In this document: in pieces, positions 1 through 8,283 of the stretch | Numbering within the stretch: position 1 is the first letter of the stretch | Layout: the number at the start of each line of letters is the position of its first letter | NCBI RefSeq assembly: GCF_000219605.1 | Contig: NC_015740.1 | Span: 3,658,001-3,722,000, forward strand | DNA from: Stutzerimonas stutzeri | GTDB taxonomy: Bacteria; Pseudomonadota; Gammaproteobacteria; Pseudomonadales; Pseudomonadaceae | Length of the DNA: 64,000 bases | Reading direction: 5' to 3' | The notes under the pieces: model-generated | The model's database searches: none | Told to the model about the DNA's origin: nothing | What the model saw: only the letters and a program-made list of their open reading frames with translations | Made by a program: the position numbers and the translations under genes

Positions 1-13
1 CACATTACGTCGC
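1..13. promoter_or_regulatory. Partial palindromic operator cut by the window edge
   Basis: The first 13 bases, CACATTACGTCGC, fit the right-hand part of the GCGACA-N5-TGTCGC palindrome found six more times in this window: CA, a 5-base spacer, then CGTCGC. Read from the other strand it closely resembles the copy at 13694-13710. The gap to the ATG at 57 is 43 bases, the same spacing as at the other copies. The inference predicts that the four bases just outside the window are GCGA or close to it. Confidence 0.5.
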
Positions 14-56
14 AATGACCCATCACAATACCTCCATAGTCACAGGAGGACTCGCC

Positions 57-2228
57 ATGCCAAAGCCTACTCGCAAATCCGGCCCCCACAGTCACGATAC
101 ATGCCCGCTGGCTATAGCGTGGATGTTCAAGTTGATGCTCGACTGTTCTGGCCATCGTGGCTTTATCAACCACTGCTGCTTCAGTGATGATGATGTCGCC
201 CGTGAGCTGGGGGTCTACTGGCTGATTGAAGATGACGACAGTGAAGAGGAAGACGCGGTGCCGGTACCGGTCTTTCTCACCCATAGATCCGGGCCCTCGA
301 AAAAAGCTCGCAAACCTAGCTTCCACGAACGCACGCTGGCCGCGCTGCGTGCGGAGCGCAAGCTTTTCGACAAAGCCTTCCCTAACCCCTCACTGCCAGA
401 CAACCTCCAGGCAAATCTGGAGAATCTCGCGCTGCTAATTGGTCTGGATGAAATTGAGCAGAAGCTGATCGGCTTCTGCTCATTGATGAATACTGACACT
501 CTGCTGGACGACTGTTGCAACCAGCTCGGCTACATCGGCTTTAACCGCCTAACGAGGGTGCTGAGCATCCTGCTGGACGTCCCGCAGAATGACTTGCGCG
601 TACGGCTGTCGGGAGAGGGGCGCCTGGTGCAGTCGGGCTTGATTGAAACCAACCTGCGCAGCAGTGCGCGAAATCACGTGTCTGATTTGTTGGGCTTCAA
701 CAACAAAGACCTACTGTTTTCAGTGCGTCACCATCAGGGCAGTGCCATCGGACTCTTTCAGAGCGCCTTTCGTCCGACCCCTGATAGCTTGTTGTGTGCC
801 GATGACTTTACCCACCTCAGTGTACCCCTGAATATCGCCCGCCCCTATCTGCAACAGGTACTGGAGGAAAAGAAGCTGGGGGTGAACATTCTGATCTATG
901 GCCCGCCCGGCACAGGCAAAAGTCAGCTCACCCGCATGCTGGCAAACGAACTATGCGCCGAGCTCTATGAGATTGCCTGCACGGATAACAATGGCGATCC
1001 GATTGATCGCCGCGGACGGCTGTGCGCCCTTCGCTCAGCGATGTCCGTACTCGGCCAGCAAAAGACGCTGCTGGTGCTGGATGAGATTGAAGATCTGTTT
1101 AGTGGCAGCAGCGAGCTGGCCATGCTGGCCGGCCAGGAGCGGCAGAAGGGCTGGATCAATCGCATGCTGGAGGAGAACCCCATCCCCTGCTTTTGGCTCA
1201 CCAATAACATTCATGCGCTGGACAATGCCTATATTCGGCGCTTCGACCTTGTTCTCAGGCTGGAAAACCCACCGCGGCGGCAGCGTGAGAACATCATTCG
1301 CAGCGCCAGCCACAATCAGCTCAGCCAGCCCTTGATCGACAAGCTGGCGGACCACGAGCAGTTGATGCCAGCCATCATCACACGGGCGATGAGCGTGGCG
1401 AGTATTCAGGATCAGACAAACGCGGCCAACCTGGACACCACTGTTGAGTTCCTGGTCAATGCCACGCTGCAAGCCCAAGGCTTTCCGCGTCTCGGCCAGG
1501 GCCGCATGCATGCCTTGCCTACGTTTTACAGCCCTGAACTGGCCAATACCGATATGCCACTCGATCAGCTCTTAGGTGGGCTGCGTGATCATGGCGAAGC
1601 GCGCCTATGCTTTTACGGCCCTCCCGGTACCGGCAAGACCGCGTTTGGGCATTGGCTGGCGCAGCAACTCGGCAAGCCACTGTTGACCCGCCGCGCATCC
1701 GACCTGATTTCACCTTATGTGGGAATGACCGAGCAAAACTTCGCCCGAGCATTTGAGCAGGCCAACGACGATGATGCGATCCTGCTGCTCGATGAGGTGG
1801 ATAGCTTTCTGCAGGACCGGCGCAACGCTCGGCATAGCTGGGAGATCAGTGCGGTAAACGAAATGCTGACACAGATGGAAAGCTACCGCGGCCTATTCAT
1901 CGCCTCCACCAACCTGATGGACAACCTCGACGAAGCAGCACTGCGACGCTTCGACTTAAAGATTAGTTTTGGCTACCTCACTGCCGAGCAAATCACTCAA
2001 TTGCTTCGCCAGCATCTACACCAGATGGGCTTGAAGAAACCGGACAGCCTTAAGCTAGCCCGGCTACTCAGACAAAGTTGCCTTACACCGGGTGATTTTG
2101 CACTGGTGGCCAGACGCGCTCGCTTCAACCCATTCACGGACGCCAATCAAGTGATTGATGCGCTGCTGGCTGAGAGCAGCCTGAAAAGTGCCAGCAATAT
2201 GAGAGCCATTGGCTTTGCCGAGTGGTAG
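57..2228 (+). CDS. Tandem AAA+ ATPase (two AAA domains)
   Basis: The start is the ATG at 57, seven bases after AGGAGG; an upstream in-frame ATG at 15 lacks such a site. The 723-residue protein has two AAA+ modules. The first has Walker A GPPGTGKS at about residue 282 and Walker B LLVLDEIEDLF. The second has GPPGTGKT at about residue 521 and Walker B ILLLDEVDSFL, with arginine-bearing RRFDL segments after each. About 270 N-terminal residues are unrecognised and may bind a partner. This Cdc48-like double-ring layout suggests a cytoplasmic protein-remodelling or unfolding ATPase. A WYL regulator follows on the same strand and a probable palindromic operator lies upstream. The specific role is unknown; defence is inferred from context only. 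Confidence 0.8.
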   Translation: MPKPTRKSGPHSHDTCPLAIAWMFKLMLDCSGHRGFINHCCFSDDDVARELGVYWLIEDDDSEEEDAVPVPVFLTHRSGPSKKARKPSFHERTLAALRAERKLFDKAFPNPSLPDNLQANLENLALLIGLDEIEQKLIGFCSLMNTDTLLDDCCNQLGYIGFNRLTRVLSILLDVPQNDLRVRLSGEGRLVQSGLIETNLRSSARNHVSDLLGFNNKDLLFSVRHHQGSAIGLFQSAFRPTPDSLLCADDFTHLSVPLNIARPYLQQVLEEKKLGVNILIYGPPGTGKSQLTRMLANELCAELYEIACTDNNGDPIDRRGRLCALRSAMSVLGQQKTLLVLDEIEDLFSGSSELAMLAGQERQKGWINRMLEENPIPCFWLTNNIHALDNAYIRRFDLVLRLENPPRRQRENIIRSASHNQLSQPLIDKLADHEQLMPAIITRAMSVASIQDQTNAANLDTTVEFLVNATLQAQGFPRLGQGRMHALPTFYSPELANTDMPLDQLLGGLRDHGEARLCFYGPPGTGKTAFGHWLAQQLGKPLLTRRASDLISPYVGMTEQNFARAFEQANDDDAILLLDEVDSFLQDRRNARHSWEISAVNEMLTQMESYRGLFIASTNLMDNLDEAALRRFDLKISFGYLTAEQITQLLRQHLHQMGLKKPDSLKLARLLRQSCLTPGDFALVARRARFNPFTDANQVIDALLAESSLKSASNMRAIGFAEW

Positions 2229-2333
2229 ATCCTGGAAGGTTAGGCAGCCTTGCGGTTGCTGAGCCTGCTGCTGATTTGTTGGTGTCAGGGCATCCCTATG
2301 ATGCAGTTGCTTGGAGTACCGGGGCTGGGCATG

Positions 2334-3389
2334 ATGCCAATTAGAAACCCCCAGACAAGGATGCCCGCTGTGCCATCAGCCACCAGCCGCAGCACACTGA
2401 CCCGCCAATGGGAACTGCTCAAGCTGCTGCCGCCCAAGGGCCCTGGGATCACAACGCTTGAGTTACAACGCCTACTCGGTGACGCAGGGCACGAAACCAC
2501 AAAGCGCACCATTGAGCGTGACCTTGTTGAGCTTTCCAGGCTATTCCCCCTGCAATGCAATAACAAAGGCATGCCCTACGGTTGGCACTGGATGCCCGGG
2601 AAAAGCGCCGAGCTTCCTGGCATCACACTTGGCGAAGCCCTGACCTTGCGGCTAGTGGAAGGCAGCATTCGCCCCTTGATACCGGCTTTTATGCTGAAAA
2701 CGCTTGAGCCGCGTTTCAACCTGGCGAGGCAAAAGCTGGAAGCCATGAGCGAAGAAAACCCTTCGGCTCGCTGGCTGGACAAGGTGGCCAGCGTGCAACC
2801 AGAACTCACGCAAATCCCTCCAGAAATCAACGCCGATCTTCTCGACGTGATTCAGCAAGCGCTGATGAACGACACCCAGCTCAGCTGCCGCTACTACTCA
2901 GCCCACAAGAACCAATTTCACAACTTCACACTTAACCCACTGGGCCTGGTGCAGCGAGCCCATACCACTTACCTCATAGCTAGCGCCGAACCCTTCGACG
3001 ACATCCGTCAATTCGTTGTTCATCGGTTCGAAGAAGCGCGTGGATTGCCGACTCAATGCTTCAAGCCGGAAGGGTTTGACCTGCAAGACTATGTCGATAG
3101 TGGCGCCATGCAGTTTGGAACCCACCAGAAGATCAAGCTCGAAGCCTGGATCAGCGAAGGGCTCGCGCGCCTGCTGCAAGAGGCGCCCATATCCCACGAC
3201 ATGCTGCTGGTCGCAGAAGATGAAGGCTCACGACTAACCGCGACGGTGAATGACAGCTGGGAGCTGAAGTGGTGGATTTTGTCCCACGCGGGATCCATTC
3301 AGATACAACAACCACTGGGTCTCAGAGACGAGATCCAGCAACGACTACGGGCGGCTCTAGAGCTGCATGAGCAAGTGCCTAACAGTTGA
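2334..3389 (+). CDS. WYL-domain transcriptional regulator (first copy)
   Basis: This is a DNA-binding regulator with an N-terminal winged helix (RQWELLKLLPPKG, then KRTIERDLVELSRLFPL) followed by a WYL domain (LNPLGLVQRAHTTYLIASA; DIRQFVVHRFEEA) and a C-terminal WCX-like region. WYL proteins often repress or activate defence genes by binding palindromes in response to nucleic-acid or nucleotide signals. The frame is open back to a TTG at 2250 and offers ATGs at 2331, 2334 and 2361. None has a convincing ribosome site, so the start is uncertain; 2334 is a compromise. The gene lies about 105 bases after the tandem AAA gene and is probably co-transcribed. It resembles the regulators at 6168 and 30155 in length and layout. 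Confidence 0.8.
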   Translation: MPIRNPQTRMPAVPSATSRSTLTRQWELLKLLPPKGPGITTLELQRLLGDAGHETTKRTIERDLVELSRLFPLQCNNKGMPYGWHWMPGKSAELPGITLGEALTLRLVEGSIRPLIPAFMLKTLEPRFNLARQKLEAMSEENPSARWLDKVASVQPELTQIPPEINADLLDVIQQALMNDTQLSCRYYSAHKNQFHNFTLNPLGLVQRAHTTYLIASAEPFDDIRQFVVHRFEEARGLPTQCFKPEGFDLQDYVDSGAMQFGTHQKIKLEAWISEGLARLLQEAPISHDMLLVAEDEGSRLTATVNDSWELKWWILSHAGSIQIQQPLGLRDEIQQRLRAALELHEQVPNS

Positions 3390-3391
3390 TT

Positions 3392-3745
3392 GAAGGGTTC
3401 TACAGCAAGCTGGTGGTTGGTTGTTCGATGCATCACCGTCAGGATCGGCAGATGGTGATCCGAGCGGTGGAGATGGCAATCTGGCAGCGCCAGGGTGACT
3501 GGTCAGTGATCCTGCATTCGGCTCGCGGTAGCCAATTCACCAGTGCTGACTAGCAGCCCTTTCTGAATCGCAACACGCCGGCCTGCAGCATGAACGCAGT
3601 CTGGCATTTCGGCGACAATGCTGCCTTTGAAGGCTTCTTCGGTCAGCTCAAACGGGAGCGTGTTGCCCATCAGTCGTATCGAACTCGTGATGAAGCAAGC
3701 ACGAGCGGATTTATTCGCCTGGTATATCGAGGAAGATGAGTGGCC
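3392..3745 (+). pseudogene. IS3-family transposase relic (OrfB C-terminal part)
   Basis: This stretch between two genes translates as the C-terminal half of an IS3-group integrase-type transposase: FYSKLVVG, VILHSARGSQFTSAD, then FEGFFGQLKRERVAHQSY. The second catalytic aspartate of the usual HSDRGSQ motif is alanine, an in-frame TAG follows SAD, and the frame breaks near 3690. It is a dead remnant with no visible OrfA or inverted repeats. It shows that mobile elements have repeatedly entered this stretch. Confidence 0.75.
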
Positions 3746-3813
3746 AAGCACTGCTCCCTCCCGGTTGCAAGACACTCCTTACCATCTACGCGAGCATAAT
3801 CCGGGTAGATTAT

Positions 3814-4440
3814 TCATGATTTATTTGAATTTAGAACAACTCGTATAAATGAGCGGAGCTCTGCAAAACCCTCGGTACGTGTATGGCATCGGTCGAGATA
3901 ATGACCTTTAATGCCAAATTTAGTTGGCCCATCCCGGTCACACTGCTGTGAGTCTCCGATCATCCATGTCTCATGGGCAGCGACGCCGAGTTGGTCAATC
4001 ACGTACCGGTAGATCCTAGTGTCTGGCTTCAGCGCTCCAACCTCGAAACTGTAGCCGTATCCGTCCAGGCCGGGAAAGAGACGTTCTATCGGCTCCCGGT
4101 ACGGAAGGGCGAGGTTCGAGCAGATCGCGACTTTTATGCCCGCTGACTGCAGTGCTTCGATAGCTAGCAGTGCGTCCTCGTAGGGTTCGATACGCTGGAG
4201 CTCTGAATCTAGCTCTGCTTGAATCCGCTCCAGCTCAGAGGGCAAAAGTGCGATTCCGAAATGAGCCGCCGCCGCTTCAAGGCTCAGCGGATTCGTCATA
4301 ATGATCTTGGCATCGTCAGCACGAACGCCTCGACCTCGCAGCCTACCAATCTTCAGTACCTGCCTGTAGGGATGGCAGCCTTTGTGGATTTTCAGGACAG
4401 TTCCAAAGGCATCGAGAATCACGGCTTTTACGCGGGGCAC
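3814..4440 (-). CDS. HAD-superfamily hydrolase
   Basis: The 208-residue protein has the four HAD motifs: DAFGTV near the N terminus (nucleophile aspartate), ICSNLA, the lysine segment GALKPDTRIY, and MIGDSQQCD. HAD enzymes of this size remove phosphate or halide from small molecules; the substrate cannot be read from sequence. I place the start at a GTG (4438-4440) preceded by AGGA, because the HAD fold begins immediately there. The frame stays open upstream to 4689 but that part has no recognisable content. It lies 242 bases downstream of a tyrosine recombinase on the same strand. The 3' end abuts the IS3 relic. Confidence 0.7.
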   Translation of the reverse strand: MPRVKAVILDAFGTVLKIHKGCHPYRQVLKIGRLRGRGVRADDAKIIMTNPLSLEAAAAHFGIALLPSELERIQAELDSELQRIEPYEDALLAIEALQSAGIKVAICSNLALPYREPIERLFPGLDGYGYSFEVGALKPDTRIYRYVIDQLGVAAHETWMIGDSQQCDRDGPTKFGIKGHYLDRCHTRTEGFAELRSFIRVVLNSNKS

Positions 4441-4682
4441 GGGTATTCCTATCTGAGCGTTAGGGACAACCTGATCTTCGCCGAATTGCCTGGCTTGTTC
4501 TACGCCTGTCCTGTTTTCCCCGGAGCAGCCAGCCAAGACCGAGCGACTGATGAGTACGCTGGACACCATTAACGGACGCTGGGGACGAGGGACGCAGCGG
4601 CCGAGGCGCCCGGCCAAAACAGCCGAACGGAGCATTCGACGGGAGAGATCTACTGAAGGTCGACGCCCGGTGAGCTCGACAA

Positions 4683-5552
4683 TCAGCAATCAATACGCAT
4701 GGCCTTCGCACGAGATCGAGCGTATGCAGCATGTGTTGTTCGAACTTTCGATAAGTCTGCTTCGCACGCAGGCCTGACCTGAACAGCATCGGCGCGGCCA
4801 AATCGTTTATCACCATATCGAGCAATAGAGTCCGTCGCTTGATGACCCATCACATAAGCAATTTCGACCCGCGACAGTCCCGATGCCTTGAGGTTTGATC
4901 CGAACTGGTGTCGCAACGTGTACATACTCGGCACCTTTTTACGAGGAAAGGTCTCAAGAGCCGCGCGATGGATCGCTATTCGGATTGAGTCCAAGCTCCT
5001 GCCTTGAGAATGGAAAGCCTCAAGAGCATTGCTTACCAGCCTGCAGAAATCCTCACTGGCTTCAAGCACTCGGTCAGCACCACGCAGACCGCCATGGCTG
5101 TGTTTCGCGCCAGGAATCACGATGCGATTGCCATTGACGCTGATGCCACTGAGTTCACAAGGGCGCGCGCCTGTCATACTGATCAACAAAAGGGCCCCCG
5201 CCTCAACCACCTGCTCCTTTGCTAACAGCTCCTTGACCCAGCGCCCAAGCTCTTCATCAGAAATTCTCTGCCGCCGAGCCTGCTGGCGTTTGCGAGGCAG
5301 GCCCAAAACGGTAACAGGGTTGAGTGTCCGATTGATTTCCTGGGCAATCCAGAAGTGATTCCGGAGCTTTTGATCCAGCGCGAGTGCATTGCGCAACCGC
5401 CTGAAATAGTCGGGCCGATATTCAGGCGCAGCCCTCAATAAAGCACCAATGATATTCAGCTCATTTAGCTCACTGACCGGGATGCCAGGCAGGCGCGTTT
5501 CGTAGAAGTGGCTGGCTAGTGAGCGGTAAGCATTTTGGGTCTCTGTGTTCAT
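4683..5552 (-). CDS. Tyrosine recombinase / phage-type integrase
   Basis: The 289-residue protein carries the tyrosine recombinase catalytic core: arginine in TGARPCELSGI, a YTLRHQFGSNL box in which tyrosine stands where HxxR recombinases usually have histidine, MGHQ, and the nucleophile tyrosine in IARYGDKRFG. The N-terminal 100 residues would be the core-binding region. It is a candidate for mobilising part of this island or for a resolution function. No attachment site is visible beside it. The ORF begins with an ATG at 5552; the 326 bases upstream (5553-5878) are AT-richer and hold no gene, only the operator at 5815. Confidence 0.75.
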   Translation of the reverse strand: MNTETQNAYRSLASHFYETRLPGIPVSELNELNIIGALLRAAPEYRPDYFRRLRNALALDQKLRNHFWIAQEINRTLNPVTVLGLPRKRQQARRQRISDEELGRWVKELLAKEQVVEAGALLLISMTGARPCELSGISVNGNRIVIPGAKHSHGGLRGADRVLEASEDFCRLVSNALEAFHSQGRSLDSIRIAIHRAALETFPRKKVPSMYTLRHQFGSNLKASGLSRVEIAYVMGHQATDSIARYGDKRFGRADAVQVRPACEADLSKVRTTHAAYARSRAKAMRIDC

Positions 5553-5814
5553 GCTGATTCTTCTTTTTATACGTACGAACGAGCTCGCACATAACCAGCA
5601 TGCTCAATGAGCAAAAGCTATTGCAATACGCCGATCAATTATTTTTTGTATACGACAGAAAAAACAAGCGTCAAACCGACCTGCCACGCCAAGGCGGACA
5701 TAGGTTCGTTGATTGAAGATGAAGCCAACATGGCATAGAGGCAACGGCGTCAAGCGGCTGTGAAGCAACAGAAGCGAGACAAGCTTGGTCCATCGCAGAC
5801 CTCAGTGTTTCAGC

Positions 5815-5831
5815 GCGACAGGTTCTGTCGC
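5815..5831. promoter_or_regulatory. Palindromic operator upstream of the Zorya-like operon
   Basis: GCGACAGGTTCTGTCGC is a perfect 6-bp inverted repeat with a 5-base spacer. It ends 47 bases before the ATG of the zinc-ribbon gene that opens the six-gene operon. It is one of seven related sites in the window. Binding by a WYL regulator is inferred, the best local candidate being the protein encoded two genes downstream. The rest of the 5553-5878 gap shows nothing else I can name. Confidence 0.65.
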
Positions 5832-5878
5832 TATAACCGGGTAATGTCCTCTGCAAGCGCTACGCAAAGGAGACTCGT

Positions 5879-6166
5879 ATGAGAACAGCTATGACCCACT
5901 GCTGCCGCCATTGCGCATGGCAGCAGACGATGGTGCTCCACGATGGGGATAGCACCACAAAAGAGTGCTTCGATCACTGCCCTTGGTGCCGCTCGCCAGA
6001 GCTTGTTGAACGCCGAGCAACCCACCTAGAGGCCCTAGCGGCTAGTTTCGCTCGTTCGGGCTACGGTGTTTATCGCCGGAGTGGCAAATCGCCACTTAAA
6101 GGGTTAGATTCGTCATGTAAATGGCGCCAACAAAGCGCACCCATTTCAGTACGACAGGGAAGTTAA
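5879..6166 (+). CDS. Small zinc-ribbon protein, first gene of the Zorya-like operon
   Basis: The start ATG follows AAAGGAG with seven-base spacing. The 95-residue product has two cysteine pairs, HCCRHC near residue 8 and HCPWC near residue 33, forming a likely zinc ribbon, and then a basic, low-complexity C terminus. It ends one base before the WYL gene, so the two are probably translationally linked. A second small CxxC protein at 12998 sits behind the same palindrome with the same spacing. The two may be related accessory proteins, such as nucleic-acid-binding or partner-recruiting factors. Function unknown. Confidence 0.6.
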   Translation: MRTAMTHCCRHCAWQQTMVLHDGDSTTKECFDHCPWCRSPELVERRATHLEALAASFARSGYGVYRRSGKSPLKGLDSSCKWRQQSAPISVRQGS

Positions 6167-6167
6167 G

Positions 6168-7235
6168 ATGTCCGAAGCTAAGGACACGCTCCTGAGACTT
6201 ATCGCGCTGCTGCGCCTTATACCACGAGCACCAGGCCGCATTGCGACCACAACCTTGCTAGAGAAACTCAAGGATGATGGTTTCTCAGTAAGTCTGCGCA
6301 CAGTTCAACGCGACCTTGACCGACTGTCGATCCCATTTGCACTGCAGCGTGACGAGAGCGCCCCATCATTTCGCTGGAGCCTTTCGGAAAATGCACCTAT
6401 CGACTTGTCGGCCATGGACACTCCCACGGCACTGGCACTGTACCTCGCGGAAAGCCACCTAAAGACACTACTACCACAGAGCGTTCTGGATCAGCTCGGC
6501 CCCCAATTCCGTATGGCCCGTGATTACCTCGACAACTTGGAAAACAATGGCCTGGCGCACTGGGCTCGCAGGGTTAGAGCCCACCCAAACGGCAAGTCCT
6601 TGCAACCAGCACAAATTTCCTCGCAGGTCTGGAAGCAGACCTCCAGTGCCCTGCTGGAACACAAACAACTGCAGATCAACTACCTGAGCCGCAGCAAAAG
6701 CGAGCTCAAGCAGCTATTGATCCACCCCGCTGGACTAGTCTCGCGCCACGCTATTAGCTACCTGATCGGCAGCGTCGACGGCTATGGCGACCTACGACAG
6801 TTCGCTCTGCACCGCATCCGTCAAGCTGAGTGCTTGGACGCAGCAGCCCGCACCCATGATGACTTCGAGATCGATATCTACATACGCCAAGAGCTCAATA
6901 CCACTGCAGCTATTGAGCAGATAGAGCTGGTCGCTGATGTTTCGCCGCAGATTGCCTGGTTACTTGGTGAGACGCCATTAAGCTCGCAGCAAAGTCTGGA
7001 GCCGCTTGCCAATAGCGATTGGAAGCGCCTGCAAGCCATCGTGCCGGATGATCAGGAGACACTTTGGTGGGTGTTTGGACTGGGAGAGAATGTGAGGGTG
7101 TTTGAGCCTCAGCAGTGGGCAGTGGAAATCTTCCAAAGGGCTGAAAAGCTACGGGGCTTATATGAACCTGAAGCAGTTAATAGCCAAGCAAGTAGTCTGC
7201 CGGAGCAACCTCAGTGCGGCGTTCGTACTGCTTAG
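6168..7235 (+). CDS. WYL-domain transcriptional regulator (second copy)
   Basis: The start ATG follows AGGGAAG. The 355-residue protein has a winged-helix N terminus (LRTVQRDLDRLSIPF), a central linker, and a WYL domain (LIHPAGLVSRHAISYLIGS; DLRQFALHRIRQAE), ending in a WCX-like segment rich in tryptophan (LWWVFGLGENVRVFEP). It is the second gene of the operon that ends in the MotA/MotB-type pair. The palindrome at 5815 is the obvious candidate operator for self-regulation. WYL regulators such as BrxR and CapW repress defence operons through palindromes, which fits, but binding is not shown here. Confidence 0.85.
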   Translation: MSEAKDTLLRLIALLRLIPRAPGRIATTTLLEKLKDDGFSVSLRTVQRDLDRLSIPFALQRDESAPSFRWSLSENAPIDLSAMDTPTALALYLAESHLKTLLPQSVLDQLGPQFRMARDYLDNLENNGLAHWARRVRAHPNGKSLQPAQISSQVWKQTSSALLEHKQLQINYLSRSKSELKQLLIHPAGLVSRHAISYLIGSVDGYGDLRQFALHRIRQAECLDAAARTHDDFEIDIYIRQELNTTAAIEQIELVADVSPQIAWLLGETPLSSQQSLEPLANSDWKRLQAIVPDDQETLWWVFGLGENVRVFEPQQWAVEIFQRAEKLRGLYEPEAVNSQASSLPEQPQCGVRTA

Positions 7236-7262
7236 AGCTTCATGAAATATTCAGGAGTCCAA

Positions 7263-8273
7263 ATGAAAAGTTCCAATGATTGCAGTCAGCCTTTGACCGA
7301 TCCAGTTCTAGACTCAGCTCAAACTCCTGACAGCCCTCCTATGCGTGAAAATACGCCTAAAAAAACGTTGGGTGTAACGCCCGAACTATCAGCATTAACA
7401 CTTCAACCCCGCTTCAACCTGTCTCAGGATGTCATTCTGTCCCAGAAAACTCGTCTGCAGTTGGATGAGTGCTTAGCTCGCCTGAGATACCACAATAAAA
7501 TTTACCAAGAGTGGGGGTTTTCGGCAGTTGACCCTATGGGTATGACCGCCATTCTGAATTTTTATGGCCCTCCAGGCACCGGTAAAACACTTTGTGCGGA
7601 GGCCCTTGCTGGGCAACTGGGGCTGCCTTTTATGTCTTTAGGCATCGCTGAGTTGGAAAGCAAATTCATGGGCGAAACCGCTAAGAACATCCAGGCGGCC
7701 TTTGAGCAAGCACGCGATACCGGAGCACTACTGTTCTTCGATGAGGCCGATACCTTGTTGGGCAAGCGCCTGTCTTCAGTTACCCAGGGGGTAGATAACG
7801 AGGTCAACGCTATGCGTTCCACCTTGCTGATAGAACTGGAGCGCTTCGAAGGTATTGTGGTGTTCGCCACCAACTTCGCGAAAAACTACGATGAAGCATT
7901 TCGCAGCCGTATCGGCTACCACATTGAGTTCAGCCTCCCTGACCTAGAAGCACGCCGTCGTCTTTGGGATCGTTTTTTAGTTTCAGGGATTCCTCTCAAA
8001 GAAGGTCGAGAGACTCTTCTCGACTGCGTCAGTTCACGCTCCGAGGGGTTGTCGGGCCGAGAGATTCGCACTTGTATGCGACTTGCACTACCCAAGGCAT
8101 TTCTTGCTGCGGAGCGTGATAGTGAAGATCCCTTGCTGCATTCAGATCATCTTTTAGCAGCCATTGATGAAGTGCTGGCAAGCCACGAGCAAGTAGCAAC
8201 TTCCAACAAATCTAATAAAGCGCATTCTGCGCAAGAAACCGCCAGAGCCAAGGCTCTGCTAGGCATTCAATAA
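7263..8273 (+). CDS. AAA+ ATPase of the Zorya-like operon
   Basis: The start ATG at 7263 follows CAGGAG with good spacing and is preferred over the ATG at 7242. The 336-residue protein has a single AAA+ domain: Walker A GPPGTGKT at residues 102-109, Walker B ALLFFDEADTLLGKR, sensor-1 FATNF and an arginine-bearing AFRSRIGYH segment. This VPS4/spastin/FtsH-like type works as a hexameric remodelling ring. The operon position between a WYL regulator and a MotA/MotB-type pair suggests it remodels or gates the amphipathic protein or the motor complex. Known Zorya types use ZorC/D, ZorE or ZorF/G instead, so an AAA+ partner is unusual. Defence role inferred. Confidence 0.8.
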   Translation: MKSSNDCSQPLTDPVLDSAQTPDSPPMRENTPKKTLGVTPELSALTLQPRFNLSQDVILSQKTRLQLDECLARLRYHNKIYQEWGFSAVDPMGMTAILNFYGPPGTGKTLCAEALAGQLGLPFMSLGIAELESKFMGETAKNIQAAFEQARDTGALLFFDEADTLLGKRLSSVTQGVDNEVNAMRSTLLIELERFEGIVVFATNFAKNYDEAFRSRIGYHIEFSLPDLEARRRLWDRFLVSGIPLKEGRETLLDCVSSRSEGLSGREIRTCMRLALPKAFLAAERDSEDPLLHSDHLLAAIDEVLASHEQVATSNKSNKAHSAQETARAKALLGIQ

Positions 8274-8283
8274 GGAGATAAAC

